Below are positions 1 through 6,090 of a stretch of 7,266 nucleotides of DNA, piece by piece (position 1 is the first letter of the stretch; the number at the start of each line of letters is the position of its first letter). Both the position numbers and the translations under genes were made by a program. A model generated the notes under the pieces. It saw only the letters and a program-made list of their open reading frames with translations. It was not told the DNA's origin and did not search any database. The DNA comes from CAYLNK01 sp964384675 (GTDB taxonomy: Bacteria > Acidobacteriota > Thermoanaerobaculia > UBA5066), in assembly GCA_964384675.1 (NCBI GenBank), contig CAYLNK010000337.1:1-7266 (forward strand). The letters are read 5' to 3'.

Positions 1-87
1 CCCGTTGCCCCCGTGAGTGACTGGCCATGGTCGTCTCCTGTTACGGGAAATAGCTTCCGCAATCAGGATAGCGACGGCACGCCCTCG

Positions 88-116
88 TTGTCAACAGGCT
101 TGTGTAGGGATATCCT
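88..116 (+). promoter_or_regulatory. sigma70-like promoter of the repressor/protease pair
   Basis: TTGTCA (88-93) and TATCCT (111-116) are separated by exactly 17 nt. The first box matches the sigma70 -35 consensus at 5 of 6 bases and the second matches the -10 consensus at 4 of 6. Transcription would start near 122-124, giving a leader of about 25 nt before the ATG at 149. An 8-bp perfect palindrome GGATATCC (108-115) overlaps the -10 box, so repressor binding there would block the promoter. The boxes are seen directly; promoter activity is inferred. Confidence 0.55.
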
Positions 117-126
117 TCCGGCGGAA
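116..126. promoter_or_regulatory. candidate operator, inverted repeat at the start site
   Basis: TTCCG-G-CGGAA is a perfect 5-1-5 inverted repeat lying between the -10 box and the predicted start of transcription. A related pair of half-sites, GGAA-ATAGC-TTCC, sits at 46-58, upstream of the -35 box. XRE-family repressors of ICE and phage switches usually bind several copies of a short dyad around their own promoter, so these are reasonable autoregulatory operators. The half-sites are only 4-5 bp, so chance occurrence is possible. Confidence 0.3.
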
Positions 127-135
127 CTTTACCCC

Positions 136-142
136 GAGGGAG
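136..142 (+). promoter_or_regulatory. Shine-Dalgarno site fixing the repressor start
   Basis: GAGGGAG lies 6 nt before the ATG at 149. No comparable site precedes the in-frame GTG at 17, which also lies upstream of the predicted promoter. This site therefore decides the start codon of the XRE gene. Confidence 0.6.
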
Positions 143-148
143 CCACCT

Positions 149-526
149 ATGGAAGCAGCGACGCCAATCAGCCTCGTCGAGTACGTTGGAGCGCGCATCC
201 GCGAGCTACGGGGCAAGCGGTCACAGGAGGCGCTGGCTGCCGAGCTCGGGGTCGCGACCAACACCGTGTCCCGCTGGGAGACCGGCACCTACCGCCCGGG
301 CATCGAGGACATCGATCGGCTGGCCCGGTACTTCAAGGTGTCGATCATGACGTTCTTCCCCCCGGAGCCGAAGAGCGAGGACGAGCAGTTCGTCCGACTC
401 CGGCGGGCAGCGAGCGGCCTCAAGGCGGAGGACGTCGAGGAGCTCGAGCGCTACGCCGAGTTCCGGAAGGCGCGCTACAGGCTCAGCCAGGCGAAGCGCC
501 CGGGTCGAAAGCCGAAGGCGCCGTGA
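149..526 (+). CDS. XRE-family HTH transcriptional repressor
   Basis: This 125-residue protein has an N-terminal Cro/C1-type helix-turn-helix at about residues 15-70. The core includes ALAAELGVATNTVSRWETG, with the W-E-x-G signature at the end of the recognition helix and a conserved PGIEDIDRLARYFKV segment. The C-terminal half is charged and ends in a Lys/Arg-rich tail. Its stop overlaps the start of the next gene, an ImmA/IrrE-type protease, which is the classical ImmR/ImmA arrangement of ICEBs1-like elements. There the protease cleaves the repressor to release target promoters. I infer that it represses its own promoter and possibly genes outside the window. The domain call is firm; the regulated genes are unknown. 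Such pairs also occur as chromosomal stress switches and toxin-antitoxin-like modules, so an ICE origin is not proven. Confidence 0.88.
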   Translation: MEAATPISLVEYVGARIRELRGKRSQEALAAELGVATNTVSRWETGTYRPGIEDIDRLARYFKVSIMTFFPPEPKSEDEQFVRLRRAASGLKAEDVEELERYAEFRKARYRLSQAKRPGRKPKAP

Positions 527-1164
527 ACCGGGGTGGGTACTACGAGGAGATGAAGGCGAGCGCCCGCGCGCTGCGCGATCGCTACGGGCTCGGAAGCCCT
601 CGGGTGCGCCTCTCGGACCTGCGCCGGATCTACAGCGACAACGGCATCAAGATCGACCTCTGGAAGCGGAAGCTGAAGGGGCTGCGCGGCGCGTACTTCC
701 GCGACGAGTCGGGAGCCAGCGTCATGATCAACGCGGGACTCCCAGAGGAGCCGCGCATCTTCACGATGGGCCACGAGCTGAAGCACCACTTCCACGACGG
801 GCAGACGCGCGACTGCTTCCTCACGTGGGCCGAAGATGACCACGTGGAGATCGGCGCCGAGGTCTTCGCGGGCGAGCTGATCTTCCCGGAGGCCGATTTC
901 TCCACCTTCTGCATCTCGATCGGGATCCAGCCCGGTGCCTGCCGTCCAGAGGACCTCGTCCGCGTGAAGCGGGAGAGTCAGACGACGCTGAGCTACGCGG
1001 GGCTCGTCAAGCGCGCGACCCGGCTGGGGTTCGCTCGCGCCGAAGAGCTCGCGCGCATCCAGTGGAAGAAGCTCGAGGAGCAGGTGTACGGCGAGCCGGT
1101 GTACAAGCGCGTACAGCGCTACCGGAAGGCCCGGGCCGCTCGCGCTCCGTCGTCGGCTTCGTGA
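523..1164 (+). CDS. ImmA/IrrE-family metalloendopeptidase
   Basis: I start this 213-residue protein at the GTG at 523, which overlaps the upstream TGA by 4 nt (GTGA) and indicates translational coupling. The zinc-protease signature is MGHELKHHF, with HEXXH at H84, E85 and H88. The following E109xxAxxFAxELIFP segment has the spacing typical of the third zinc ligand and the conserved FA/LxxP helix of ImmA/IrrE proteins (COG2856). The C-terminal half (about 140-200) is helical and rich in Lys/Arg. All catalytic residues are intact, so an active cytoplasmic protease is likely, with the upstream XRE repressor as probable substrate. The trigger for cleavage cannot be read from the sequence. The open frame extends upstream to position 13, but that part is only the out-of-frame shadow of the repressor gene. 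Confidence 0.87.
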   Translation: MNRGGYYEEMKASARALRDRYGLGSPRVRLSDLRRIYSDNGIKIDLWKRKLKGLRGAYFRDESGASVMINAGLPEEPRIFTMGHELKHHFHDGQTRDCFLTWAEDDHVEIGAEVFAGELIFPEADFSTFCISIGIQPGACRPEDLVRVKRESQTTLSYAGLVKRATRLGFARAEELARIQWKKLEEQVYGEPVYKRVQRYRKARAARAPSSAS

Positions 1165-1531
1165 GGGGGGAGGACTGGACCACCTGCTGCCGTATCGTCT
1201 CGGCCGTCGGGCACCAATGTGACGCGAAGCTCCTCACTGCGTCGCTGGCGCGGACGGCGGACGATGAGTGAAGCGAAGCGCGTCGCTCGCGTTGAAGTCA
1301 GGCAGGCCAAGCGGCTCCTGGAGCTCGCTGTTCCGGCGGCGCTCTCCGACGAGCCGGTCACGGCCCTGACGGATCGGGGAGGGGCGGTGGAGCAGGCGGC
1401 CGAGTGCACGAGAAGCGGGTGAAGGTCCGTGCCAGGAGCCGGCGGGGGCTGGCCAGCGGGCGGAGGTCTGACTCGCTGACTCCAGGTCGAAGAGCTCCAG
1501 CCTCCGGCGTGAGGAAGCGGCGTCCACGTTC
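1165..1531. other. gene-poor stretch between convergent units
   Basis: These 367 bases separate the protease gene (+) from the 3' end of the kinase operon (-). I see no recognisable domain in any frame, no RNA gene and no long repeat. The contents are a doubtful 52-codon ORF (1264-1422) and one arm of a stem-loop at the kinase stop codon. Several other frames stay open here, but their Arg/Pro-rich translations look like high-GC shadows. Confidence 0.5.
1264..1422 (+). CDS. doubtful small hypothetical protein
   Basis: A 52-residue reading frame begins MSEAKRVARVEVRQAKRLLE and would form a basic amphipathic helix followed by an acidic C-terminal half. Third codon positions are clearly GC-enriched relative to second positions, which resembles real genes in this window. 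Against it are the weak upstream ribosome site (GGCGG 3 nt before the ATG), the lack of any recognised family, and the small size. It lies about 100 nt downstream of the protease gene, on the same strand and in the same frame, and could be a minor third gene of that unit. It could equally be chance. Confidence 0.2.
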   Translation: MSEAKRVARVEVRQAKRLLELAVPAALSDEPVTALTDRGGAVEQAAECTRSG

Positions 1532-1539
1532 TCACGCCG
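1505..1539 (-). terminator. stem-loop at the end of the kinase operon
   Basis: Arms CGGCGTGAG (1505-1513) and CTCACGCCG (1531-1539) are a perfect 9-bp inverted repeat with a 17-nt loop. The kinase stop codon (1532-1534) lies within one arm. No U-tract follows on the - strand, so this would be either a weak intrinsic terminator typical of high-GC genomes or a 3'-end stabilising hairpin. Because the neighbouring unit converges on it, it may work in both directions. Confidence 0.4.
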
Positions 1540-2791
1540 CGCCCCGCACCTTCGCGGCAACGGCGACCGCGACCTCCACGTCGCCGAGCCTGAGGCGGTC
1601 GCCGGGGAAGAGCAGGATCAGCGTACGGTCCGGGAGCCTCACCCACCCGGCGCCGCTCGAGCGCGCTGTGCCGTTCCGGCCGAGACTCTCGACGAAGAGC
1701 TCCGGGCCGATCTTCCGGAAGACGGCGTGCGTGCCGCTGACCTTCGTGCTCCCGCCGAGGAGCGAGCGGCCGACGGGGACGGCCGCCGCCCCGACGGGGA
1801 TGCGTCGCCCGTCGGCCAGGCGCAGCTCGTAGTCGTCGAAGGCGACCGCGCAGGCAGGGCACGCCGTCTTCGACGCGTCGACGAGGAACGGCATCGTGCA
1901 GCGGTCGCAGACGTGGATGGTTCGGAGCGCGTCGAGGAGGGCCAGCTCCCACGTCGCGGCGGACGGGCGCTCGCCCGGGTCCAGGCTCAGCGACGTCCGG
2001 AACAGCCGCTGGAGGTCCGGGTTCAAGACTTGGGGCGGCACGCCGCCCGTGCCGTGCGGCCGGCCGGCGCGGGCCGGGTCGTGAATCCAGCCGCTCGTCA
2101 TGGCGCGCTCGAAGAGCTCGGGCGTCGCGTCCGCCCCGGTCGCGGGGTGGAGGAGGAGGACGACCTCGTGCATCAGGACCCCGAGCGCGAAGCGGTCGGA
2201 GCGCTCGTCCGGCACGGCGGGGCGGCCAGCGGCGAGCGCCTTTCGCAGCTCGGGGGCGAGGTACAGGAGCTGGCCGACCATCGGCGGAGGCGAGACGCCC
2301 GCGGCGGCGAAGTTGTCGAAGTCGATGATCCCGGCTTCGAGCGCCTCGCCGACGCTGCGCACCAGGACGTTGGAGCCGTGGATGTCGCCGTGGGCGATGC
2401 CGCGTGCGTGGAGGACGGCGAACGCGTGCGCGAGAGCGACGGCGAGCGTGAGGCTGTCGACCAGCGTCGTGGTGGAGCGCTGGAGGTACTCCTCGAGCGG
2501 CTCGCCTGGGAAGAGCTCCGCGAAGTAGCCGATGCCCGCCCCCTCAATGACGAGATCGCGCGGCGGGACGAGGACCGGGCAGGCGCGCTCGAGGCGCTGC
2601 GCGATGAGGTGCTCGAGCCGGCGCTGGGTCTCGGCGCGGTCGAAGCGAGCGTGGAACAGCTTCACGACGCCCGGCGCGCCCTTGGCGTCGCGGACCGCGT
2701 ACGCGCAGCCCTGCCCGCCCGCGGGGAACGTCCGGTCGATGGTCACGCGGCGCCCCGACGCGCAGCGGAGGGTCTGTCCGACGGCGAGCAC
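1532..2791 (-). CDS. Ser/Thr-kinase-like protein with zinc ribbon and FHA domain
   Basis: This 419-residue protein starts at a GTG only 2 nt after the PP2C stop. The kinase domain (about 15-290) shows a glycine-rich loop (FPAGGQGCAYAV), the ATP lysine K44 in VVKLF, and the catalytic loop HGDIHGSNVL with D136 and N141. It also has the metal-binding D157 in a DFD instead of DFG motif, APE at 179-181, DRFALGV and GERPSA. All catalytic residues remain, so activity is likely. A C295xxC298...C311xxC314 zinc ribbon follows. A C-terminal FHA domain (about 335-412) has the VGR, SGTH and RNGT motifs that bind phospho-threonine. There is no membrane segment. The family matches kinases of the vWA/PP2C/kinase triads (compare E. 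coli YegI). It is probably the phosphorylating arm, opposed by the adjacent phosphatase; the substrates are unknown, with the vWA proteins as the obvious candidates. Confidence 0.85.
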   Translation of the reverse strand: MLAVGQTLRCASGRRVTIDRTFPAGGQGCAYAVRDAKGAPGVVKLFHARFDRAETQRRLEHLIAQRLERACPVLVPPRDLVIEGAGIGYFAELFPGEPLEEYLQRSTTTLVDSLTLAVALAHAFAVLHARGIAHGDIHGSNVLVRSVGEALEAGIIDFDNFAAAGVSPPPMVGQLLYLAPELRKALAAGRPAVPDERSDRFALGVLMHEVVLLLHPATGADATPELFERAMTSGWIHDPARAGRPHGTGGVPPQVLNPDLQRLFRTSLSLDPGERPSAATWELALLDALRTIHVCDRCTMPFLVDASKTACPACAVAFDDYELRLADGRRIPVGAAAVPVGRSLLGGSTKVSGTHAVFRKIGPELFVESLGRNGTARSSGAGWVRLPDRTLILLFPGDRLRLGDVEVAVAVAAKVRGAA

Positions 2792-2793
2792 GG

Positions 2794-4449
2794 TCAGCCC
2801 CGTCCGGCGCTCGCCCGGCGCCGCCCGCTCGCGACGGCGGAGGGCGCCGGCGTGCAGAGGATTGCAAAGCTCAGGTTGTCGTCGCAGATGTAGCCCGTGC
2901 CGTCGACGGCGGCCGCGAGGTCGGCGACGGCGAGCGCGGCCACCCGCTGGGCGTCGCCGCCGTTGGCGTGGAGCGCCTGCGAGACGGTGGCAGCGAACGT
3001 GTCAGGCACGCGGTCGAAGACTCCGTCGGTGCCGACGAGGAGGACGTCGCCGGGACGCCGGTCGAGAAGCCCCGCCGCGGGGCTCCCCTGGAGGATCGGG
3101 CCGAGGCTGCCGGCGACGACGTTCGCGAGCCCGTCCGACTTCTGCGGGACGAGGAAGGCCTCGGCCGCCCCGGACGCGCGCAGCACGATCCCGCCGCCGT
3201 CGCCGAGGTAGGCGTAGCCGTAGGTGGTCGGCGTCGCGACGATGACGATGAGCGTCGTCCGGAAGCCGTCTCGCCCGGTGCCGTACCCCGCTGCGAGGGC
3301 GCGACCGCTGAGGGCGGCGGCCGCGTCGAGGAGGGCGCGCGCCGCGACGAGCTGCGGGAGCGACGCGGCCTTCGGCGTCGCGAGCGAGCTCGCGGCCGAG
3401 AGCGCTGCGTGCCCGACGGCGAGCCGGGCCGCCTCCTGGCCGCGCGGGAGCCCTCCGAGACCGTCAGCGACGACGATCACCTGCGTGGTCCCCATTTCGA
3501 ACGCGATCGCGGCGTCCTGGTTCTCCGGGCGGACGTTGCCGGGAATCGAGGCGATGCCGGCTCCCCAAGAGCCCTTCGGGGCGCGAGGGAGCGGCGAGAG
3601 GCCCCTCGCAGAGGCGGCCGCCACGAGCGCCTCGAGCGCGCGCGCCGGGGAGTCGGCGGTGAAGAGGTCGGGCGGATCGGTGAAGCCCGCAGGCGCGTCC
3701 GCGGTGCGCGGTTCAGAGTCGTCCCGCTTCCGCTTCTTCCTGGGCTCGTCCCCGAAGAGCGTCACCTCTACCCGGTGCACGCGAGCGTCGAGGTGGCCCT
3801 GGCAGAAGAGGGTCGTGCCCGCCAGGGCGACGAGGGCGAAGACGCCGAGCGCCTCGAGCGACCAGGGCCGCGGGGATGCCGGCTGGGGGGCAGGATGTGG
3901 TTCGCCTCGCCGCGGTGATTCGCTCTTCCGGGTGTCGGGAGAGGGCGGTGCGGCCGGCGCAGCTTCAGGCTTCTCGTCCTTCGGGTCCGAAGCCGGCGCG
4001 GTCTCCCGTCGTGGCGCCTCGGGGGTGCTCGCGGTCGTCGGGCGCGCCTCCTCCGGCGTGGTGTTGCTGGCTTTCATCTCACGCTTCCCGTGTACGAACA
4101 CATCGCGATAGCTGCCTGCCGGCAAGATTCCCGGGATTGGAGTGGCGGTTGGCTCCGCCGCGTCGGCCGTCCCGGATGTCAGCGCCCAGACGATCACGCC
4201 GGCCGCGACAAGGACCGCGACGACGAGGAGGATGTAGAGGAGCTTGGTGCTCGTCGGCCAGGACGTCCACGCACGCCCTGGGTGGCGCGGCGTGGCGTGG
4301 TGGGCCGGCGGTCGGGCGGCGATGACCGCGGGCGTCTCGGCTGCGTCTGCAGGTGAGCCCGGCGCCAGCGGGGTCTTGACCGCCAGGATGTCGACTCCGA
4401 CCCGCTGGAGGTAGTCGAGGTGCTCCTGTGAGGGGGCGAGGCGAGGCAC
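2794..4449 (-). CDS. membrane-anchored PP2C-family protein phosphatase
   Basis: This 551-residue protein starts at a GTG preceded by GGAGGTGA. Residues 1-68 are a basic, probably cytoplasmic N-terminus. Transmembrane helices are predicted at about 69-90 and 199-217, with a roughly 108-residue Pro/Ala/Glu-rich loop between them that should lie outside the inner membrane. A very basic RKKRKR patch follows TM2. The cytoplasmic PP2C domain spans about 292-535. Its motifs are RPENQD (D312), VVADGLGG (D329), FRTT, LGDGG (usually GDSR), GTDGVFD (D475) and DDN (D524), so the metal-binding aspartates are all kept. It would dephosphorylate Ser/Thr targets of the kinase encoded 2 nt downstream. Stand-alone PP2C enzymes of this class are about 230-260 residues, so the N-terminal 290 residues are an added membrane/sensor region. 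The phosphatase call is firm; topology is inferred from hydrophobicity and charge. Confidence 0.87.
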   Translation of the reverse strand: MPRLAPSQEHLDYLQRVGVDILAVKTPLAPGSPADAAETPAVIAARPPAHHATPRHPGRAWTSWPTSTKLLYILLVVAVLVAAGVIVWALTSGTADAAEPTATPIPGILPAGSYRDVFVHGKREMKASNTTPEEARPTTASTPEAPRRETAPASDPKDEKPEAAPAAPPSPDTRKSESPRRGEPHPAPQPASPRPWSLEALGVFALVALAGTTLFCQGHLDARVHRVEVTLFGDEPRKKRKRDDSEPRTADAPAGFTDPPDLFTADSPARALEALVAAASARGLSPLPRAPKGSWGAGIASIPGNVRPENQDAAIAFEMGTTQVIVVADGLGGLPRGQEAARLAVGHAALSAASSLATPKAASLPQLVAARALLDAAAALSGRALAAGYGTGRDGFRTTLIVIVATPTTYGYAYLGDGGGIVLRASGAAEAFLVPQKSDGLANVVAGSLGPILQGSPAAGLLDRRPGDVLLVGTDGVFDRVPDTFAATVSQALHANGGDAQRVAALAVADLAAAVDGTGYICDDNLSFAILCTPAPSAVASGRRRASAGRG

Positions 4450-4452
4450 GGG

Positions 4453-4460
4453 TCACCTCC
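4453..4460 (-). promoter_or_regulatory. strong Shine-Dalgarno overlapping a stop codon
   Basis: Read on the - strand, GGAGGTGA ends 3 nt before the GTG start of the PP2C gene at 4449, and its last three bases are the TGA stop of the TerY-like gene. This couples translation of the two proteins and confirms the GTG start. Confidence 0.7.
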
Positions 4461-5127
4461 CGATCGTGCCGAGCGCGCCGGTCGCCGCCGCGCCGCTCGC
4501 GAGGGACATGGAGAGCGTCGCGCCGACCGCCGCGAAGAACCGGCGCAGCTCGCGCCCGTCGGTGCAGCGGTAGGCGTGCTCGGGGGAGGTGGCGAGCTCG
4601 CGCAGGAGCGCCTGGTCGGCATCCGACCCGAAGGCGACGGTCACGACATCCGCGACGGTGCGGAGGTCGGCGGCGGCGGCCCGCGGGTCGCCCGCGGGAA
4701 GGCCGTCCGAGAAGAGGAGCGCGACGGGCCTGAGGGCCGTGAGCGCGGGGGCCGCGCTGCGCACGAGCTTCGCCGCCTCGGCCAGGGCGCCGGCGATGTT
4801 CGTCCCGCCGCCGGGCTTGAGCTGCGAGAGGTGCCCCGTGAGCGCGTCGGCCTTCTCGACCGCGTGCGCGACAGCAACGGAGCTGTTGAAGTCGATGACC
4901 GCCACCGAGAAGCCGCCGCGGTTCTCGGGGCGCGCGAGCTCCTCGACGAGCGCCCGGCTCGCGCCGTCAGCGTCGGCCGCCTTCTGGCCGGCCATGGAGG
5001 AGGACGCGTCCCGCACGAGGACGGCGAGCTGCTCGCGCCGGAGTCCGGCCGGTCGGGAGAGGCCGGAGGCGAACGAGCCGGGGCGCTGGAGGGTCGGGAT
5101 GCGCGGAGCGACGGTGTACTTCGTCAT
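4453..5127 (-). CDS. TerY-like vWA-domain protein
   Basis: This 224-residue protein is almost entirely one von Willebrand factor A domain. The MIDAS motif is complete: D40-x-S42-x-S44 in RDASSSM, T109 in GGGTNI and D141 in FSDGLP. It ends with a CTDGRELRRFFAAVGATLS segment typical of TerY-type proteins (COG4245; compare E. coli YegL). Such proteins bind a divalent metal and act as scaffolds or phosphorylation-controlled adaptors in the cytoplasm. The ATG lies 8 nt after the upstream vWA gene's stop, with a TGAGG ribosome site over that stop, and its own stop overlaps the ribosome site of the PP2C gene. The open frame continues upstream to 6069, but only as an Arg-rich shadow of the other vWA gene. 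It is probably the direct partner or substrate of the kinase/phosphatase pair. Confidence 0.85.
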   Translation of the reverse strand: MTKYTVAPRIPTLQRPGSFASGLSRPAGLRREQLAVLVRDASSSMAGQKAADADGASRALVEELARPENRGGFSVAVIDFNSSVAVAHAVEKADALTGHLSQLKPGGGTNIAGALAEAAKLVRSAAPALTALRPVALLFSDGLPAGDPRAAAADLRTVADVVTVAFGSDADQALLRELATSPEHAYRCTDGRELRRFFAAVGATLSMSLASGAAATGALGTIGR

Positions 5128-5135
5128 GGCCTGCC

Positions 5136-5933
5136 TCACACCGCCATCGGGACGGTGCCGCCGGCACCGAGCGTCGCGACGATCGACGCGCCGACCGCCG
5201 CCGCCGCCCGCTGCAGCTCGGCCCTGTCGGGCGTGTTGGAGATGGGGATGTGCAGCCCGTGGGCGGAGCGGATGAGCTCGGCGATCGTCGGCGTCGTCTC
5301 GCAGACGGCGTAGAAGAGGAGCCCCTTCGCCTGGACCGCCGCGCCGATCTCCGCGGCGGAGCGGCCCGAGCGCGTCGGCTTCGTCTCGTCTGTCAGGAAG
5401 CAGACGAGGGCGCTCCGCGTCCGCGACGAATCCATCGGCCAGGGGACGGTCTCGAGGAAGTGCTCGATCCCGTCGAGGTGCGTCTCGGGCGCGTCGCCGC
5501 CGCCGCCGAAGCTGATCGCCCGGATGTCGGCCAGCGCCTGCTCCGGCGTCCCGCCGGCCGTGTGGAGCACCGGGTCCTCGCCGCACTCGAGGTCGCCGTG
5601 CGTCCCGACGAACACGGTCACGCCCTTCGCCTTGGCCGTGAGGGCGCCGAGCAGCATCTCGCACGAGGTGCCGATGCCCGCGCTGTACGCGGCGGAGGAG
5701 CCCGTCCGGTCGATCTCGATGCCGAGCGTGACCTCGACCGGGAGCTTCGGCCGCGCCGCCGGCCGGAACGTCGGGAGCGCCGTACGCGGCAGGGACGCCC
5801 CGGCTCCGCGCGTCGTTCCGGGGGTGAGCGTGGCGCCGCACTTCGCGCACGTCGGCGGCGCGGTGCCGGTGAAGACGCTTTGGCAGGATGGGCACATCAC
5901 GGTGGACGCTCGGGGGCGGAGGACGGTCGGCAT
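5136..5933 (-). CDS. zinc-ribbon plus divergent vWA protein
   Basis: This 265-residue protein opens the four-gene operon. I choose the ATG at 5933 because AAAGGAG lies 5 nt before it; an in-frame upstream start at 5984 lacks a good site. Residues 14-32 form a zinc ribbon (CPSC...CAKC). After a Pro/Arg-rich linker comes a vWA-like fold from about 66 to 240. Its metal site reads D75-x-T77-x-S79 (IDRTGSS) in place of DxSxS. It has a GGGGDAPE loop at 143-150, a motif seen in some vWA families, and an LTDE strand (D182). The C-terminus (AAAVGASIVATLG) resembles the C-terminal helix of the second vWA protein (AAVGATLSMSLA), suggesting the two share a common ancestor or interface. The zinc ribbon echoes the one in the kinase. 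Its role is unknown; I infer an adaptor or target in the phosphorylation module. Confidence 0.78.
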   Translation of the reverse strand: MPTVLRPRASTVMCPSCQSVFTGTAPPTCAKCGATLTPGTTRGAGASLPRTALPTFRPAARPKLPVEVTLGIEIDRTGSSAAYSAGIGTSCEMLLGALTAKAKGVTVFVGTHGDLECGEDPVLHTAGGTPEQALADIRAISFGGGGDAPETHLDGIEHFLETVPWPMDSSRTRSALVCFLTDETKPTRSGRSAAEIGAAVQAKGLLFYAVCETTPTIAELIRSAHGLHIPISNTPDRAELQRAAAAVGASIVATLGAGGTVPMAV

Positions 5934-5938
5934 GGAGG

Positions 5939-5945
5939 CTCCTTT
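5939..5945 (-). promoter_or_regulatory. Shine-Dalgarno of the operon's first gene
   Basis: AAAGGAG on the - strand lies 5 nt upstream of the ATG at 5933 and selects that start over the longer in-frame start at 5984. Confidence 0.6.
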
Positions 5946-5958
5946 CGGGCGACTGCTT

Positions 5959-5974
5959 CCGGGCCTCGGCCCGG
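5959..5974 (-). promoter_or_regulatory. GC-only leader hairpin of the phosphorylation operon
   Basis: On the - strand CCGGGC-CGAG-GCCCGG forms a 6-bp all-GC stem with a tetraloop, 25 nt before the first start codon. It may affect translation or mRNA stability. No U-tract follows, so it is not a clear attenuator. In DNA this GC-rich a hairpin of this size can arise by chance. Confidence 0.3.
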
Positions 5975-6043
5975 TGCAGCGCACTGTGCAGAGTCCGGAG
6001 CAACCCCCCTGTCACACCGTCGAAATGACCAGCAGCAGCGACC

Positions 6044-6059
6044 GTCGCGCCGGCGCGAC
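6044..6059. promoter_or_regulatory. 16-bp perfect palindrome in the divergent intergenic region
   Basis: GTCGCGCC-GGCGCGAC is a perfect 8+8 palindrome. It sits 31 nt before the lipoprotein ATG and 110 nt before the vWA gene start, between two divergent transcripts. Its position suits an operator for a dimeric regulator controlling one or both units. I could not find convincing sigma70 boxes for either direction in this 157-bp region. The bound protein is unknown. Confidence 0.4.
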
Positions 6060-6090
6060 TTCTCCCCAATATTTCGGGACGGAGGAATCA

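Noticed and set aside
17..148. Upstream GTG start extending the XRE protein by 44 residues
   Set aside because: It lies upstream of the predicted promoter, lacks a ribosome site and encodes no domain. The ATG at 149 has a good site.
1727..3918. Long + strand frames opposite the kinase and PP2C genes
   Set aside because: The translations are Arg/Gly/Glu-rich with no motifs. They mirror the GC-rich third positions of the real - strand genes.
5128..6069. Extended N-terminus of the TerY-like gene in the same frame
   Set aside because: This part is an Arg/His-rich shadow of the other vWA gene. The ATG at 5127 fits the vWA domain boundary and the TGAGG ribosome site.
5934..6090. Sigma70 or sigma54 promoter for the phosphorylation operon
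   Set aside because: The best -35/-10 and -24/-12 candidates have poor matches or wrong spacing, so no promoter is called.
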